From Ruminiclostridium sp. (GTDB lineage: Bacteria; Bacillota; Clostridia; DSM-8532), in NCBI GenBank assembly GCA_003535195.1, contig DOHN01000188.1, positions 4,108-35,918 of the forward strand: a stretch of 31,811 bases of DNA, given 5' to 3'. Under the pieces are notes generated by a model. The model was not told the origin of the DNA. It made no database searches and saw nothing but the letters and a program-made list of their open reading frames with translations. Made by a program: the position numbers and the translations under genes. This document shows positions 1 through 5,735 of this stretch, piece by piece. Positions within the stretch are counted from its first letter, which is position 1, and each line of letters opens with the position of its first letter.

Positions 1-59
1 CACTCGACCGAAGCATAGAAGGATTTTAAATCGATTGCGATATAAGTTCTGTTCTTCAT
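1..59 (-). CDS. Y-family DNA polymerase (DinB/UmuC type), N-terminal fragment
   Basis: The first 19 complete codons read on the minus strand from the ATG at 59-57 include the peptide YIAIDLKSFYASVE. This is the conserved N-terminal metal-binding motif of Y-family translesion polymerases: an Asp near residue 10 followed by the S-F-[YF]-A-S-V-E steric-gate segment. The gene runs off the left edge of the window. A GGAGG ribosome binding site lies about 13 nt upstream (plus-strand 76-80), which supports this start. By family knowledge it would perform error-prone lesion-bypass synthesis. Gram-positive genomes often carry such UmuC-like polymerases on accessory elements. The subfamily cannot be decided from so little protein. 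Confidence 0.8.
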   Translation of the reverse strand, partial: MKNRTYIAIDLKSFYASVE

Positions 60-208
60 GTCTATTCCCCGGTCGCCTCCTTCAAAAATTATATGATGGA
101 AAATCCCTATTTATCAATATTATAGCATGAATTAATGTTTTTCTCCACTACACTTATTCAAGTATTTGATGGGACATCATCGGCATGTAATGAAGTCAGA
201 AACCTTAC

Positions 209-277
209 AACAACCAATAATCAAGGCGGTAGCGCTTAAACAATGCTGTCGCCTTGATTACGAATTGATTGGTTGTT
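209..277. repeat. Bulged long inverted repeat between divergently placed genes
   Basis: The left arm at 209-228 is continuous. It pairs in two perfect 10-bp blocks: 209-218 with 268-277 (AACAACCAAT / ATTGGTTGTT) and 219-228 with 250-259 (AATCAAGGCG / CGCCTTGATT). Eight unpaired bases (260-267) bulge on one side, and the loop is 229-249. There is no T-run on either side, so it is not a standard intrinsic terminator, although it lies downstream of the minus-strand gene ending at 358. It accounts for most of the gene-free stretch 60-357. Nothing else was recognised there. Confidence 0.6.
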
Positions 278-357
278 TCAACAATACGATTATTACAGTC
301 GAGAATGATGCCAGACAGAAATGAGATCTACTCATACCGCCCGGTTTTGTTTATCCG

Positions 358-636
358 TCAGCGCCGATTTTTATCATACAACGATTCAGTCGCAATACGC
401 ACGCCCATCTTAAAACCGTCTGTGAATCTGTCTTCCCCCGCCAAAATGACAATATCGGTCTGAAGCTCGGCCAGCTCCTCAAACAACTTTTTAGCTTCTC
501 CGCTTATAAGAGTATCCAGTCTTTCTTCGATTTCAACCAATCTGACCGTTTTCTTTTTTATATCCGGATTACTCATCAGATTTTTATCGGCGGGAGAGAG
601 TGTGCCGTTGTATAACGCCCGGATGATATCCTTCAT
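358..636 (-). CDS. DUF6809-like small protein
   Basis: A 92-residue, mostly helical, charged protein. The N-terminus (MKDIIRALYNGTLSPADK) and the C-terminal phrase DGFKMGVRIATE resemble the Firmicutes family DUF6809, which typically begins I-L-x-A-L-Y-x-G and ends with a G-F-x-x-G-x-x-x-x-x-E segment at about 90 residues. The molecular function of the family is unknown. Its ATG overlaps the stop of the preceding minus-strand gene (positions 633-636, ATGA), so the two genes are probably translationally coupled. There are no membrane segments or catalytic motifs. The family assignment is from memory of the consensus, without a profile search. Confidence 0.7.
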   Translation of the reverse strand: MKDIIRALYNGTLSPADKNLMSNPDIKKKTVRLVEIEERLDTLISGEAKKLFEELAELQTDIVILAGEDRFTDGFKMGVRIATESLYDKNRR

Positions 637-1304
637 GACCGTTCTTCCTCCATATCCATCAGGAGCTGAAAGACTTGTTTCGAGGTTTCCCGATCACGAT
701 GGGTCAGACAATATGAAAGCTGGTTGTTCATCCCCTGAAAATAAGCGGACATTGTATCCACACTCAAAAATCGCTTGCTGAACAACGTATTCAAATTTTC
801 CATTGCCTCTTCTCCACCAAGGAAATCGCAGATTTTGGTATACAGATCATGCAGATCGCAGACATCCATGACCGAGTGAATATCATAGTAAATTTCCGTA
901 TGATATCGCTCTGCAGCGGTTTCTATAAAATCACCATAGAGAAGCATATAATACAACATTACCTTCGTATGTACATCTTGAAAAGGCAAAGGATGGCTAT
1001 CAATATACTCTTTCGCCTGTGTGTAAAACCAATGCTCTGTGTTATCCGGTTCACCGCGGATTATCCCCGCGCAGACACCGATCAGTTGTCCTGCCGTATC
1101 GAAACCGTATCCCCCGGCATCGTGGGACAGCTTTTGATTTATGGCTTTAAAAAGCTGTGACAGATAGCTGTCCAATAAAAAAGACTGTTTTCCGAGCTGC
1201 TTGCGGATTGCCCTTGCTTTTGCCAAAAAATCACCAAAGTCCTGCTTTTGGCGTTTTGTTCCGGCATCCCCGATAACGGCGTTTTCCTTTTCAAAAATGT
1301 TCAT
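633..1304 (-). CDS. Hypothetical 223-residue helical protein
   Basis: The frame is open from 1499, but the ATG at 1304 is preferred. It follows an AAGAAGGTCGTGAG ribosome-binding-like stretch, and the upstream part of the frame covers a structured leader. The product is 223 residues, predominantly helical by eye, with many aromatic residues in the middle (segments around VMLYYMLLYGDF and RYHTEIYYDI). There is no signal peptide, transmembrane helix or recognisable catalytic motif. It ends in an ATGA overlap with the DUF6809-like gene, so the two form a small operon. I do not recognise the family. A protein that acts with its DUF6809 partner is an inference from gene order only. Confidence 0.6.
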   Translation of the reverse strand: MNIFEKENAVIGDAGTKRQKQDFGDFLAKARAIRKQLGKQSFLLDSYLSQLFKAINQKLSHDAGGYGFDTAGQLIGVCAGIIRGEPDNTEHWFYTQAKEYIDSHPLPFQDVHTKVMLYYMLLYGDFIETAAERYHTEIYYDIHSVMDVCDLHDLYTKICDFLGGEEAMENLNTLFSKRFLSVDTMSAYFQGMNNQLSYCLTHRDRETSKQVFQLLMDMEEERS

Positions 1305-1364
1305 TTTCTCACGACCTTCTTTCTTAAAAAATATAAAGATATGGCCGGAGGTTTCAAATAAAAA

Positions 1365-1412
1365 GCGTACGCAAAGGCGAGCGGATAAACCGCTGAAATC
1401 CCCTGCATACGC
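1365..1412 (-). promoter_or_regulatory. Nested stem-loop in the 5' leader of the 223-residue gene
   Basis: Plus-strand GCGTACGCA (1365-1373) pairs with TGCATACGC (1404-1412), nine pairs with one wobble in the RNA. Inside it, AGCGG (1380-1384) pairs with CCGCT (1390-1394). On the minus strand this would form a compact structured leader about 60-110 nt upstream of the start at 1304. It could stabilise the message or hide a regulatory site. No known riboswitch consensus was recognised. Confidence 0.45.
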
Positions 1413-1421
1413 AAACTTGAT

Positions 1422-1448
1422 ATTGTAAAACACTGTAATCCGTGTTAA
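1422..1448 (-). promoter_or_regulatory. Possible promoter of the minus-strand two-gene operon
   Basis: On the minus strand TTAACA (1448-1443) and TACAAT (1427-1422) are separated by 15 bp. Both boxes are good, but the spacing is shorter than the usual 17 bp. Transcription would start just before the nested hairpin at 1365-1412. Confidence 0.3.
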
Positions 1449-1723
1449 ACTATCGCTGTCATATGTGCCGTTTACGGTTGCGTGGGGTGGCGTTTTCACC
1501 TTCTCGCAGGGCCGGTGTGTTTGCAGCGCGCCGGCCTGCTATGACGTTTTTTATTGTAAGCCGTTTTTGGCGGCCTTAATATCCCCCCGTCGTGTCATTA
1601 CAACTCTGTATAAGGTAAAAGTCAAGTATCTTTTTGCCTCGTTCAATTATTTTGCCGGGATTATGATTTGTTCTTCCTTTTTCCCTATAATGGATGTTCT
1701 ATAATATGGAAAATACGCTATAA
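1449..1723. other. Gene-free stretch
   Basis: No convincing gene. A GC-rich hairpin is visible (CAGGGCCGG at 1507-1515 with CCGGCCTG at 1531-1538), followed a few bases later by a T-rich run, so it may be an orphan terminator on the plus strand. The 79-codon plus-strand frame at 1465-1704 has no ribosome binding site and a non-protein-like composition. Confidence 0.4.
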
Positions 1724-1807
1724 GTAATTCGTTTGCAATTATATGTATATCGTTAAGATACTGTTGCTTGTCACAATTTTCATTTATACTATCATTGAAC
1801 GAGTTAC
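1724..1807 (+). promoter_or_regulatory. Promoter and putative operators of the XRE gene
   Basis: The -10 box TATACT (1785-1790) has TTGCTT (1764-1769) upstream at a short 15-bp spacing. Seven bases after the -10 box lies AACGAGTTAC (1798-1807). An exact inverted relative, GTAATTCGTT, is at 1724-1733, and another TCGTT half-site is at 1750-1754, 21 bp from the one at 1729-1733. The same AACGARTTAC element occurs at the same distance from the -10 of the SLOG gene. I infer XRE operators and autoregulation. Confidence 0.5.
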
Positions 1808-1839
1808 TTATGCATTAAATGAATTATAAGGAGGATAAT

Positions 1840-2169
1840 ATGGTAGATAAAAGAATCGGCAGAAGAATCAAACAGTACAGAGAGAAAAAAGGATTCACTC
1901 AGGAGCAGCTTGCTGAGAAAATAGGAGTTTCCACAAATTATATTTCCGCGATTGAACGAGGGGCAGTTTTTCCAAGATGCGAAAATCTGATAGCTATTTT
2001 AAATTCACTGGAAATATCGGCAAACGAGATTTTCGTCGACGTGCTGGTAAAAGCATATGAAATCAACGCCTCTGTATTATCGGAGGAAATCAGAACCTTA
2101 CCTTATGAAGAACAGCGCCGTATTTTTTCGGTAGTGGAAACCATGATTCAGGAAGCGAAAAACAAATGA
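1840..2169 (+). CDS. XRE-family helix-turn-helix transcriptional regulator
   Basis: A 109-residue protein. The start at 1840 is chosen because AAGGAGG lies 5 nt upstream; an in-frame ATG at 1819 lacks a ribosome binding site. The Cro/C1-type helix-turn-helix occupies roughly residues 5-60 (KQYREKKGFTQEQLAEKIGV, then TNYISAIERG), the canonical XRE pattern with the recognition helix around STNYISAIE. The C-terminal 45 residues are a short helical tail, probably for dimerisation. It binds DNA and, by the repeated AACGA elements around its own promoter and that of the next gene, probably represses both. A strong terminator follows at 2187, so it is monocistronic. The effector is unknown. Confidence 0.9.
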   Translation: MVDKRIGRRIKQYREKKGFTQEQLAEKIGVSTNYISAIERGAVFPRCENLIAILNSLEISANEIFVDVLVKAYEINASVLSEEIRTLPYEEQRRIFSVVETMIQEAKNK

Positions 2170-2186
2170 ACAGAGGCGCATAAAAG

Positions 2187-2215
2187 TCTGCGAAAAATAT
2201 TCGCAGATTTTTTTT
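2187..2215 (+). terminator. Intrinsic terminator after the XRE gene
   Basis: TCTGCGAA (2187-2194) pairs perfectly with TTCGCAGA (2200-2207) around a 5-nt loop, followed by eight T residues. Confidence 0.9.
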
Positions 2216-2256
2216 GCACTTTTTATAAAACTACAGATTTCAACAAAATTTTCTGC

Positions 2257-2291
2257 TATACTAATACTAAACGAATTACATATATATCGTT
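2257..2291 (+). promoter_or_regulatory. Promoter and putative operator of the SLOG gene
   Basis: The -10 box is TATACT (2257-2262); no clear -35 box was found. AACGAATTAC (2270-2279) starts 7 bp after the -10, the same spacing as at the XRE promoter. With TCGTT at 2287-2291 it makes an inverted repeat AACGA-N12-TCGTT over 22 bp. Its position over the likely transcription start fits a repressor site. Confidence 0.5.
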
Positions 2292-2315
2292 AAATATTAG
2301 TTAGGAGGAAGTTAA

Positions 2316-2825
2316 ATGAAAAAAATCAAATCATGCTGTTTTACAGGACACCGACCACAGAACCTGCCTTTTGGCTTCAACGAGGACGACGACAGATGCA
2401 AACGCCTGAAAGCACTGCTGCGAAAACATATCGTTGACCTGATCGACAACAAAGGCGTAACCCGGTTTATCAGCGGAATGGCGCTCGGCGTGGATGTCTA
2501 TGCCGCTCAAATTGTGCTGAAAGAAAAGGCAAACCATCCTGATATCATTCTGGAATGTGTTTTGCCATGCGAAACCCAAAGCAATCATTGGAGGGTTGAC
2601 CAACAGGAGGTGTATTATAAAATTTTAGAATATTGCGATAAGGTGACTTTACTGCAGCATGCCTATACCGCGGACTGTATGAATAAGCGAAACCGTTATA
2701 TTGTTGACAACTCGGATTATATAATCGCCGTCTGGAACGGTAAGCCGAGCGGAACCGGAAATACGGTTCATTATGCTTTACAGCAAGGTAAAAAAATTAT
2801 TACGATCAATCCGTACGATTTATAG
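2316..2825 (+). CDS. SLOG-family (DUF1273/YpsA-like) nucleotide-binding protein
   Basis: A 169-residue protein preceded by TAGGAGG, 9 nt before the ATG. It starts with the Rossmann-like signature CCFTGHRP (TGHRP at residues 10-14), followed by SGMALGVDVYAA in the middle and a C-terminal YIIAVWNGKPSGTGNTV segment. This is the arrangement of the YpsA/DUF1273 branch of the SLOG superfamily, whose members bind nucleotide-derived ligands or small signalling molecules. In Bacillus subtilis YpsA has been linked to cell division; SLOG domains in general appear in stress and conflict systems. The length is normal for a stand-alone SLOG protein. The neighbours are two DNA-binding proteins, and it shares the putative XRE operator. 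The ligand is unknown. Confidence 0.85.
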   Translation: MKKIKSCCFTGHRPQNLPFGFNEDDDRCKRLKALLRKHIVDLIDNKGVTRFISGMALGVDVYAAQIVLKEKANHPDIILECVLPCETQSNHWRVDQQEVYYKILEYCDKVTLLQHAYTADCMNKRNRYIVDNSDYIIAVWNGKPSGTGNTVHYALQQGKKIITINPYDL

Positions 2826-2841
2826 AAAGAAGGTGTTTAGC

Positions 2842-3072
2842 ATGCTTGGAAGCTGCAGAAAGATTGACACTTTAGGAAGAGTGACCATTCCGAAGGAAAT
2901 GCGAAAGAAATACGCTATAACGGACGAAACCTTACTGAGCATTACCGAACAGAATGACAAAATCGTTATTCAAAAAGCAATACCAACTTGCAAGCTCTGC
3001 GGATCGGAGCAGGACGTAGATGAATCTATAATGGTTTGCAAGAGATGCAGTGAGAAAATTAAAAATCAATAA
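2842..3072 (+). CDS. AbrB/SpoVT-type transition regulator with C-terminal zinc ribbon
   Basis: A 76-residue protein starting at the ATG at 2842, 6 nt after AAGGTG; the longer frame overlaps the SLOG gene and has no ribosome binding site. Residues 5-50 form the swapped-hairpin AbrB DNA-binding domain (RKIDTLGRVTIPKEMRKKY). The C-terminal 27 residues contain CKLCG and CKRC, two CxxC pairs that should bind one zinc ion. This two-part form is common in Clostridia. It lies 16 nt after the SLOG gene and is probably co-transcribed with it. It could be a chromosomal transition-state regulator or an antitoxin-like AbrB protein, but no toxin gene is adjacent. Confidence 0.88.
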   Translation: MLGSCRKIDTLGRVTIPKEMRKKYAITDETLLSITEQNDKIVIQKAIPTCKLCGSEQDVDESIMVCKRCSEKIKNQ

Positions 3073-3086
3073 AAAAGCGAAAGCGG

Positions 3087-3120
3087 CAGCCGGTATGTGA
3101 AAAGCATACCGGCTGTTTTA
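3087..3120 (+). terminator. Intrinsic terminator split by the group II intron
   Basis: CAGCCGGTATG (3087-3097) pairs perfectly over 11 bp with CATACCGGCTG (3105-3115), followed by TTTTA. The intron begins at 3121. The T-tract resumes after the intron at 5030 (TTTTTT), so the original terminator was interrupted inside its T-run. Confidence 0.85.
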
Positions 3121-3552
3121 GTGTGCCCGGCATGGGCGATAACTCGGCGGTGGAAGTCCGCTACGCGCTTGGCAGTAGGAAGCGTTAGCCGAAGGCAAGG
3201 GTGTCCGCCAAGAGACGGAATCTAGAGGAAGCCGGATGCCAGAGCGAGGAACTCTGGCGGGCAAAGTTTCGGGCCGACGAACAGAAACCTCATATAAGGC
3301 CGAACAGGGACGGACGAGTTTGCACAACAAAATGAAGTCCAATGCTACCCGAATCCCACACGGTAAATGAGGCGGCTATATGAAACGAAAGTTATCGTTG
3401 TTACCCGGGGAGATCTCACGGACGTCAGTAGGAGAATCCGAAGGCGGAGTAAAGCTTGCCGTGAGAAGTCAGCCGAAGCCATAGTACCTGTTTTATACAG
3501 GGAAGGGCTGAACAGTCGTAAGTCTTGAGTAAGCGAAGGAAGGAGAGCCGAA

Positions 3553-4953
3553 GTGAGGATGGCAAAATACCTGAACAAGGGCTGCCCGCAAAGGGATAGC
3601 GTGGAACGCGAAGAGTATGCGGGAGCGCGGAGCATCGGCACTCGGGAGAACGAAGAAAGAGACGGTGCAGACCTGCTGGGGAAGATTCTGGACAGAAATA
3701 ACCTGAACAGAGCCTACAAGCAGGTTAAACGTAATCACGGCGCGCCGGGAATAGATGGGATGACCGTCGAAGAAGCGCTGCCATGGTTGCGAGAACACAG
3801 GGAAGAGCTTCTGAAAAGCATCCGGGACGGCGAGTATGAGCCAAACCCGGTGCGACGCAAGGAAATCCCCAAACCGGAAGGCAGCGGAATGCGAAAGCTG
3901 GGGATACCGACGGTCGTAGACCGCGTTATCCAGCAGGCAATCGCACAGCAGCTGCTGCCCATCTTTGAACCGCTCTTTTCGGACGGAAGCTACGGCTACC
4001 GCCCGGGACGAAGCGCACAGCAGGCAATACGGAAGGTGAAAGAGTACGCGGAGCAGGGCTACACGCAAGTTGTGGTGATAGATCTCTCAAAATACTTTGA
4101 CACCTTGAGCCATGAACTGCTTATGAATCTTTTGCGCAGACAAATCCATGACCGACGTGTAACAAACATCATCAAGAAGTATTTGAAAAGCGGCGTTATG
4201 GAAAACGGCGTCGTGCGTAAAACGGAAGAAGGTTCACCACAGGGCGGGCCTCTTTCGCCGCTGCTGGCAAACATTTATCTGAACGAATTTGATCAGGAGA
4301 TGAAGAGACGGGGCGTGCAGGTCATCCGTTATGCGGACGACATCGTAGTACTCGCGAAAAGTCAAAGGGCAGCCGGACATTTGCTGAAATCCAGCCGGAA
4401 ATATCTGGAGGGCAAATTAAAACTTCAGGTAAATGTTCAAAAGAGCAAGGCGACAGGAGTGTACTCCAAACAGTTTAAATTCCTGGGTTTTACGCTGGGA
4501 AAGAACGGCAACGGAATCTATATCCGTGCGCACGAAAAGAGTCTGGCAAAGGCAAAAAGAAAGTTGAAAGATCTGACACGCCGCAATCAAGGCAGAAATG
4601 TGCGCAAGGTCATGGAGAACGTGAAAGTCTATATCCGCGGATGGCTCGGCTACTACTATATAGCCAGCATTAAGCAGGCATTGCAAAGGTGGAACGGTTG
4701 GCTACGGCGGAGATTCCGCATGTATATCTGGAAGCAATGGAAGAAGCCGAAAACGAAGGTACAAAACCTACGAAAATTGGGAGTACCGGACGAACAGGCT
4801 TATCAGTGGGGAAACTCCCGACTGGGTTACTGGCGAATCGCCGGGAGCGCAGTCTTACAGCGTTCCATTACAAATGAAAAGCTCACACTGGCGGGATATT
4901 ATGACTTCCCGGCTCAGTATGAGCATCTTCACAAATTGCACTTATGCGATTGA
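3553..4953 (+). CDS. ltrA: Group II intron reverse transcriptase/maturase
   Basis: A 466-residue protein read from GTG at 3553, 7 nt after GAAGGAAGGAG; an ATG two codons later (3559) is an alternative. Reverse-transcriptase blocks appear in order: NHGAPGIDGMT (RT0/1 area), LGIPTVVDRVIQQAI (RT2), YGYRPGRSAQQAI, DLSKYFDTLSHELL (RT3), EGSPQGGPLSPLLANIYL (RT4) and the catalytic YADD at residues 260-263 (RT5). A maturase (X) domain follows, with GWLGYYYIASIKQAL and a basic stretch. No HNH endonuclease is visible, consistent with a short intron protein. It binds its own intron RNA, helps it splice and reverse-transcribes it during retrohoming. Its stop codon overlaps the start of domain V. Confidence 0.95.
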   Translation: MRMAKYLNKGCPQRDSVEREEYAGARSIGTRENEERDGADLLGKILDRNNLNRAYKQVKRNHGAPGIDGMTVEEALPWLREHREELLKSIRDGEYEPNPVRRKEIPKPEGSGMRKLGIPTVVDRVIQQAIAQQLLPIFEPLFSDGSYGYRPGRSAQQAIRKVKEYAEQGYTQVVVIDLSKYFDTLSHELLMNLLRRQIHDRRVTNIIKKYLKSGVMENGVVRKTEEGSPQGGPLSPLLANIYLNEFDQEMKRRGVQVIRYADDIVVLAKSQRAAGHLLKSSRKYLEGKLKLQVNVQKSKATGVYSKQFKFLGFTLGKNGNGIYIRAHEKSLAKAKRKLKDLTRRNQGRNVRKVMENVKVYIRGWLGYYYIASIKQALQRWNGWLRRRFRMYIWKQWKKPKTKVQNLRKLGVPDEQAYQWGNSRLGYWRIAGSAVLQRSITNEKLTLAGYYDFPAQYEHLHKLHLCD

Positions 4954-5029
4954 ACCGCCGTGTACCGAACGATACGCACGGTGGCGTGAGAGGTCGGCTG
5001 CTCAATTAATGGGCAGCCTCCTACTCGAT
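4952..5029 (+). ncRNA. Group II intron domains V and VI
   Basis: The domain V-like hairpin pairs CCGCCGTG (4955-4962) with CACGGTGG (4977-4984), with a two-base bulge and a small GAAC loop. The domain VI-like hairpin pairs GGCTGC (4996-5001) with GCAGCC (5013-5018), with the probable branch-point A in the CTCCTACTCGAT tail. These are the catalytic core and branching domain. Confidence 0.75.
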
Positions 5030-5092
5030 TTTTTTAAAGGCTGTGAATAGTAACATTAAAAAGGATAATAATATTTTTTAAATACTAATGTA

Positions 5093-5121
5093 TTGTTTTT
5101 TTTGTCAGAATAATATATAAT
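5093..5121 (+). promoter_or_regulatory. Sigma-A promoter of the GNAT-kinase operon
   Basis: TTGTTT (5093-5098) and a consensus TATAAT (5116-5121) are separated by exactly 17 bp. The leader to the GNAT start is about 115 nt long and contains the large inverted repeat at 5144-5182. Confidence 0.7.
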
Positions 5122-5143
5122 AAACATGTATTAAAAGGCAAAC

Positions 5144-5182
5144 AATTTTATAAAAGAAAGCTATATTTTCTTTTATAAAATT
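5144..5182 (+). repeat. Perfect 16-bp inverted repeat in the leader
   Basis: AATTTTATAAAAGAAA (5144-5159) is the exact reverse complement of 5167-5182, with a 7-nt loop. It is all A/T apart from one pair. As RNA it forms a long leader hairpin; as DNA it could be a protein-binding site. A weaker GAAAGCCG / CGGCTTTTC pairing follows at about 5191-5228. Confidence 0.7.
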
Positions 5183-5245
5183 CAATCCCGGAAAGCCGTT
5201 CTTCCGACAGCGATGTGCCCGGCTTTTCGAGCAAGGAGAGTGCTT

Positions 5246-5686
5246 ATGGAACTCCAGAAAATTGAATGCGGCAAAGAAGATTATATGAGTATCCTCTTGT
5301 TGGCGGATCCCTGTATTAAAATGATAAAGCGCTATTTAACCGATGGGGATCTGTATATTTACCAGCATGGAGCGGTCACGGCCGCCGTGGCGGTACTGTA
5401 TCCCCTGGAAGACGGAGGATGTGAGCTTAAGAATATAGCCGTCCTGGAGAATCTTCAGGGCAAGGGCATAGGCTCAGCATTCCTGAGGTTGATTATGGGT
5501 GAGGCATCCAAAAAATTTACCCATATGCTGGTCGGCACAACCTCGCAAACACAAGGTTTTTATAAATCATTGAATTTTCAGTACAGTCATACCATACCCA
5601 ATTTCTTTGTGGATAACTACCCGGAGCCTATTTTTGAAAATGGTATCCAGTGTGTTGATATGCGTTGTTTCTCTATAAAGCTTTAA
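5246..5686 (+). CDS. GNAT-family N-acetyltransferase
   Basis: A 146-residue protein. The start at 5246 is preferred over the open frame from 5213 because AAGGAG lies 7 nt upstream. The acetyl-CoA-binding motif A is clear around residues 60-90: ELKNIAVLENLQGKGIGSAFL carries the Q-x-x-G-x-G pattern. The late FYKSLNF segment is the usual motif B tyrosine region. It transfers an acetyl group from acetyl-CoA to an amine; the substrate cannot be read from the sequence. It is the first gene after a good promoter and lies 49 nt before the sugar kinase, so it appears to be the leading gene of the catabolic operon, which is unusual. It may instead be an unrelated gene that shares transcription. Confidence 0.85.
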   Translation: MELQKIECGKEDYMSILLLADPCIKMIKRYLTDGDLYIYQHGAVTAAVAVLYPLEDGGCELKNIAVLENLQGKGIGSAFLRLIMGEASKKFTHMLVGTTSQTQGFYKSLNFQYSHTIPNFFVDNYPEPIFENGIQCVDMRCFSIKL

Positions 5687-5735
5687 AGGATTTTCTGTAT
5701 TTTAACAGAATAATTTAATTTTGAGGGAGAATAAA

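Larger units (their letters stand above)
3121..5029 (+). mobile_element. Group II intron, full length
   Basis: The 5' end GTGTGCCCGG matches the GUGYG consensus of group II introns. About 430 nt of GC-rich, highly structured RNA (domains I-III and the start of IV) precede the maturase gene. After the maturase come a domain V-like and a domain VI-like hairpin and the 3' end ...CTACTCGAT. The boundaries are set by consensus and by the restored T-tract of the host terminator, so they may be off by one or two bases. Insertion straight after a terminator stem is the behaviour known for group IIC introns, but I did not assign the class from RNA structure. All parts needed for splicing and retrohoming look intact. 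Confidence 0.9.

Noticed and set aside
1465..1704. 79-codon plus-strand frame before the XRE gene
   Set aside because: It has no ribosome binding site, overlaps a GC-rich hairpin and has a composition unlike a real protein.
2316..3072. Toxin-antitoxin pair made of the SLOG and AbrB genes
   Set aside because: The SLOG protein shows no toxin motif, and the AbrB protein has the zinc ribbon of stand-alone regulators.
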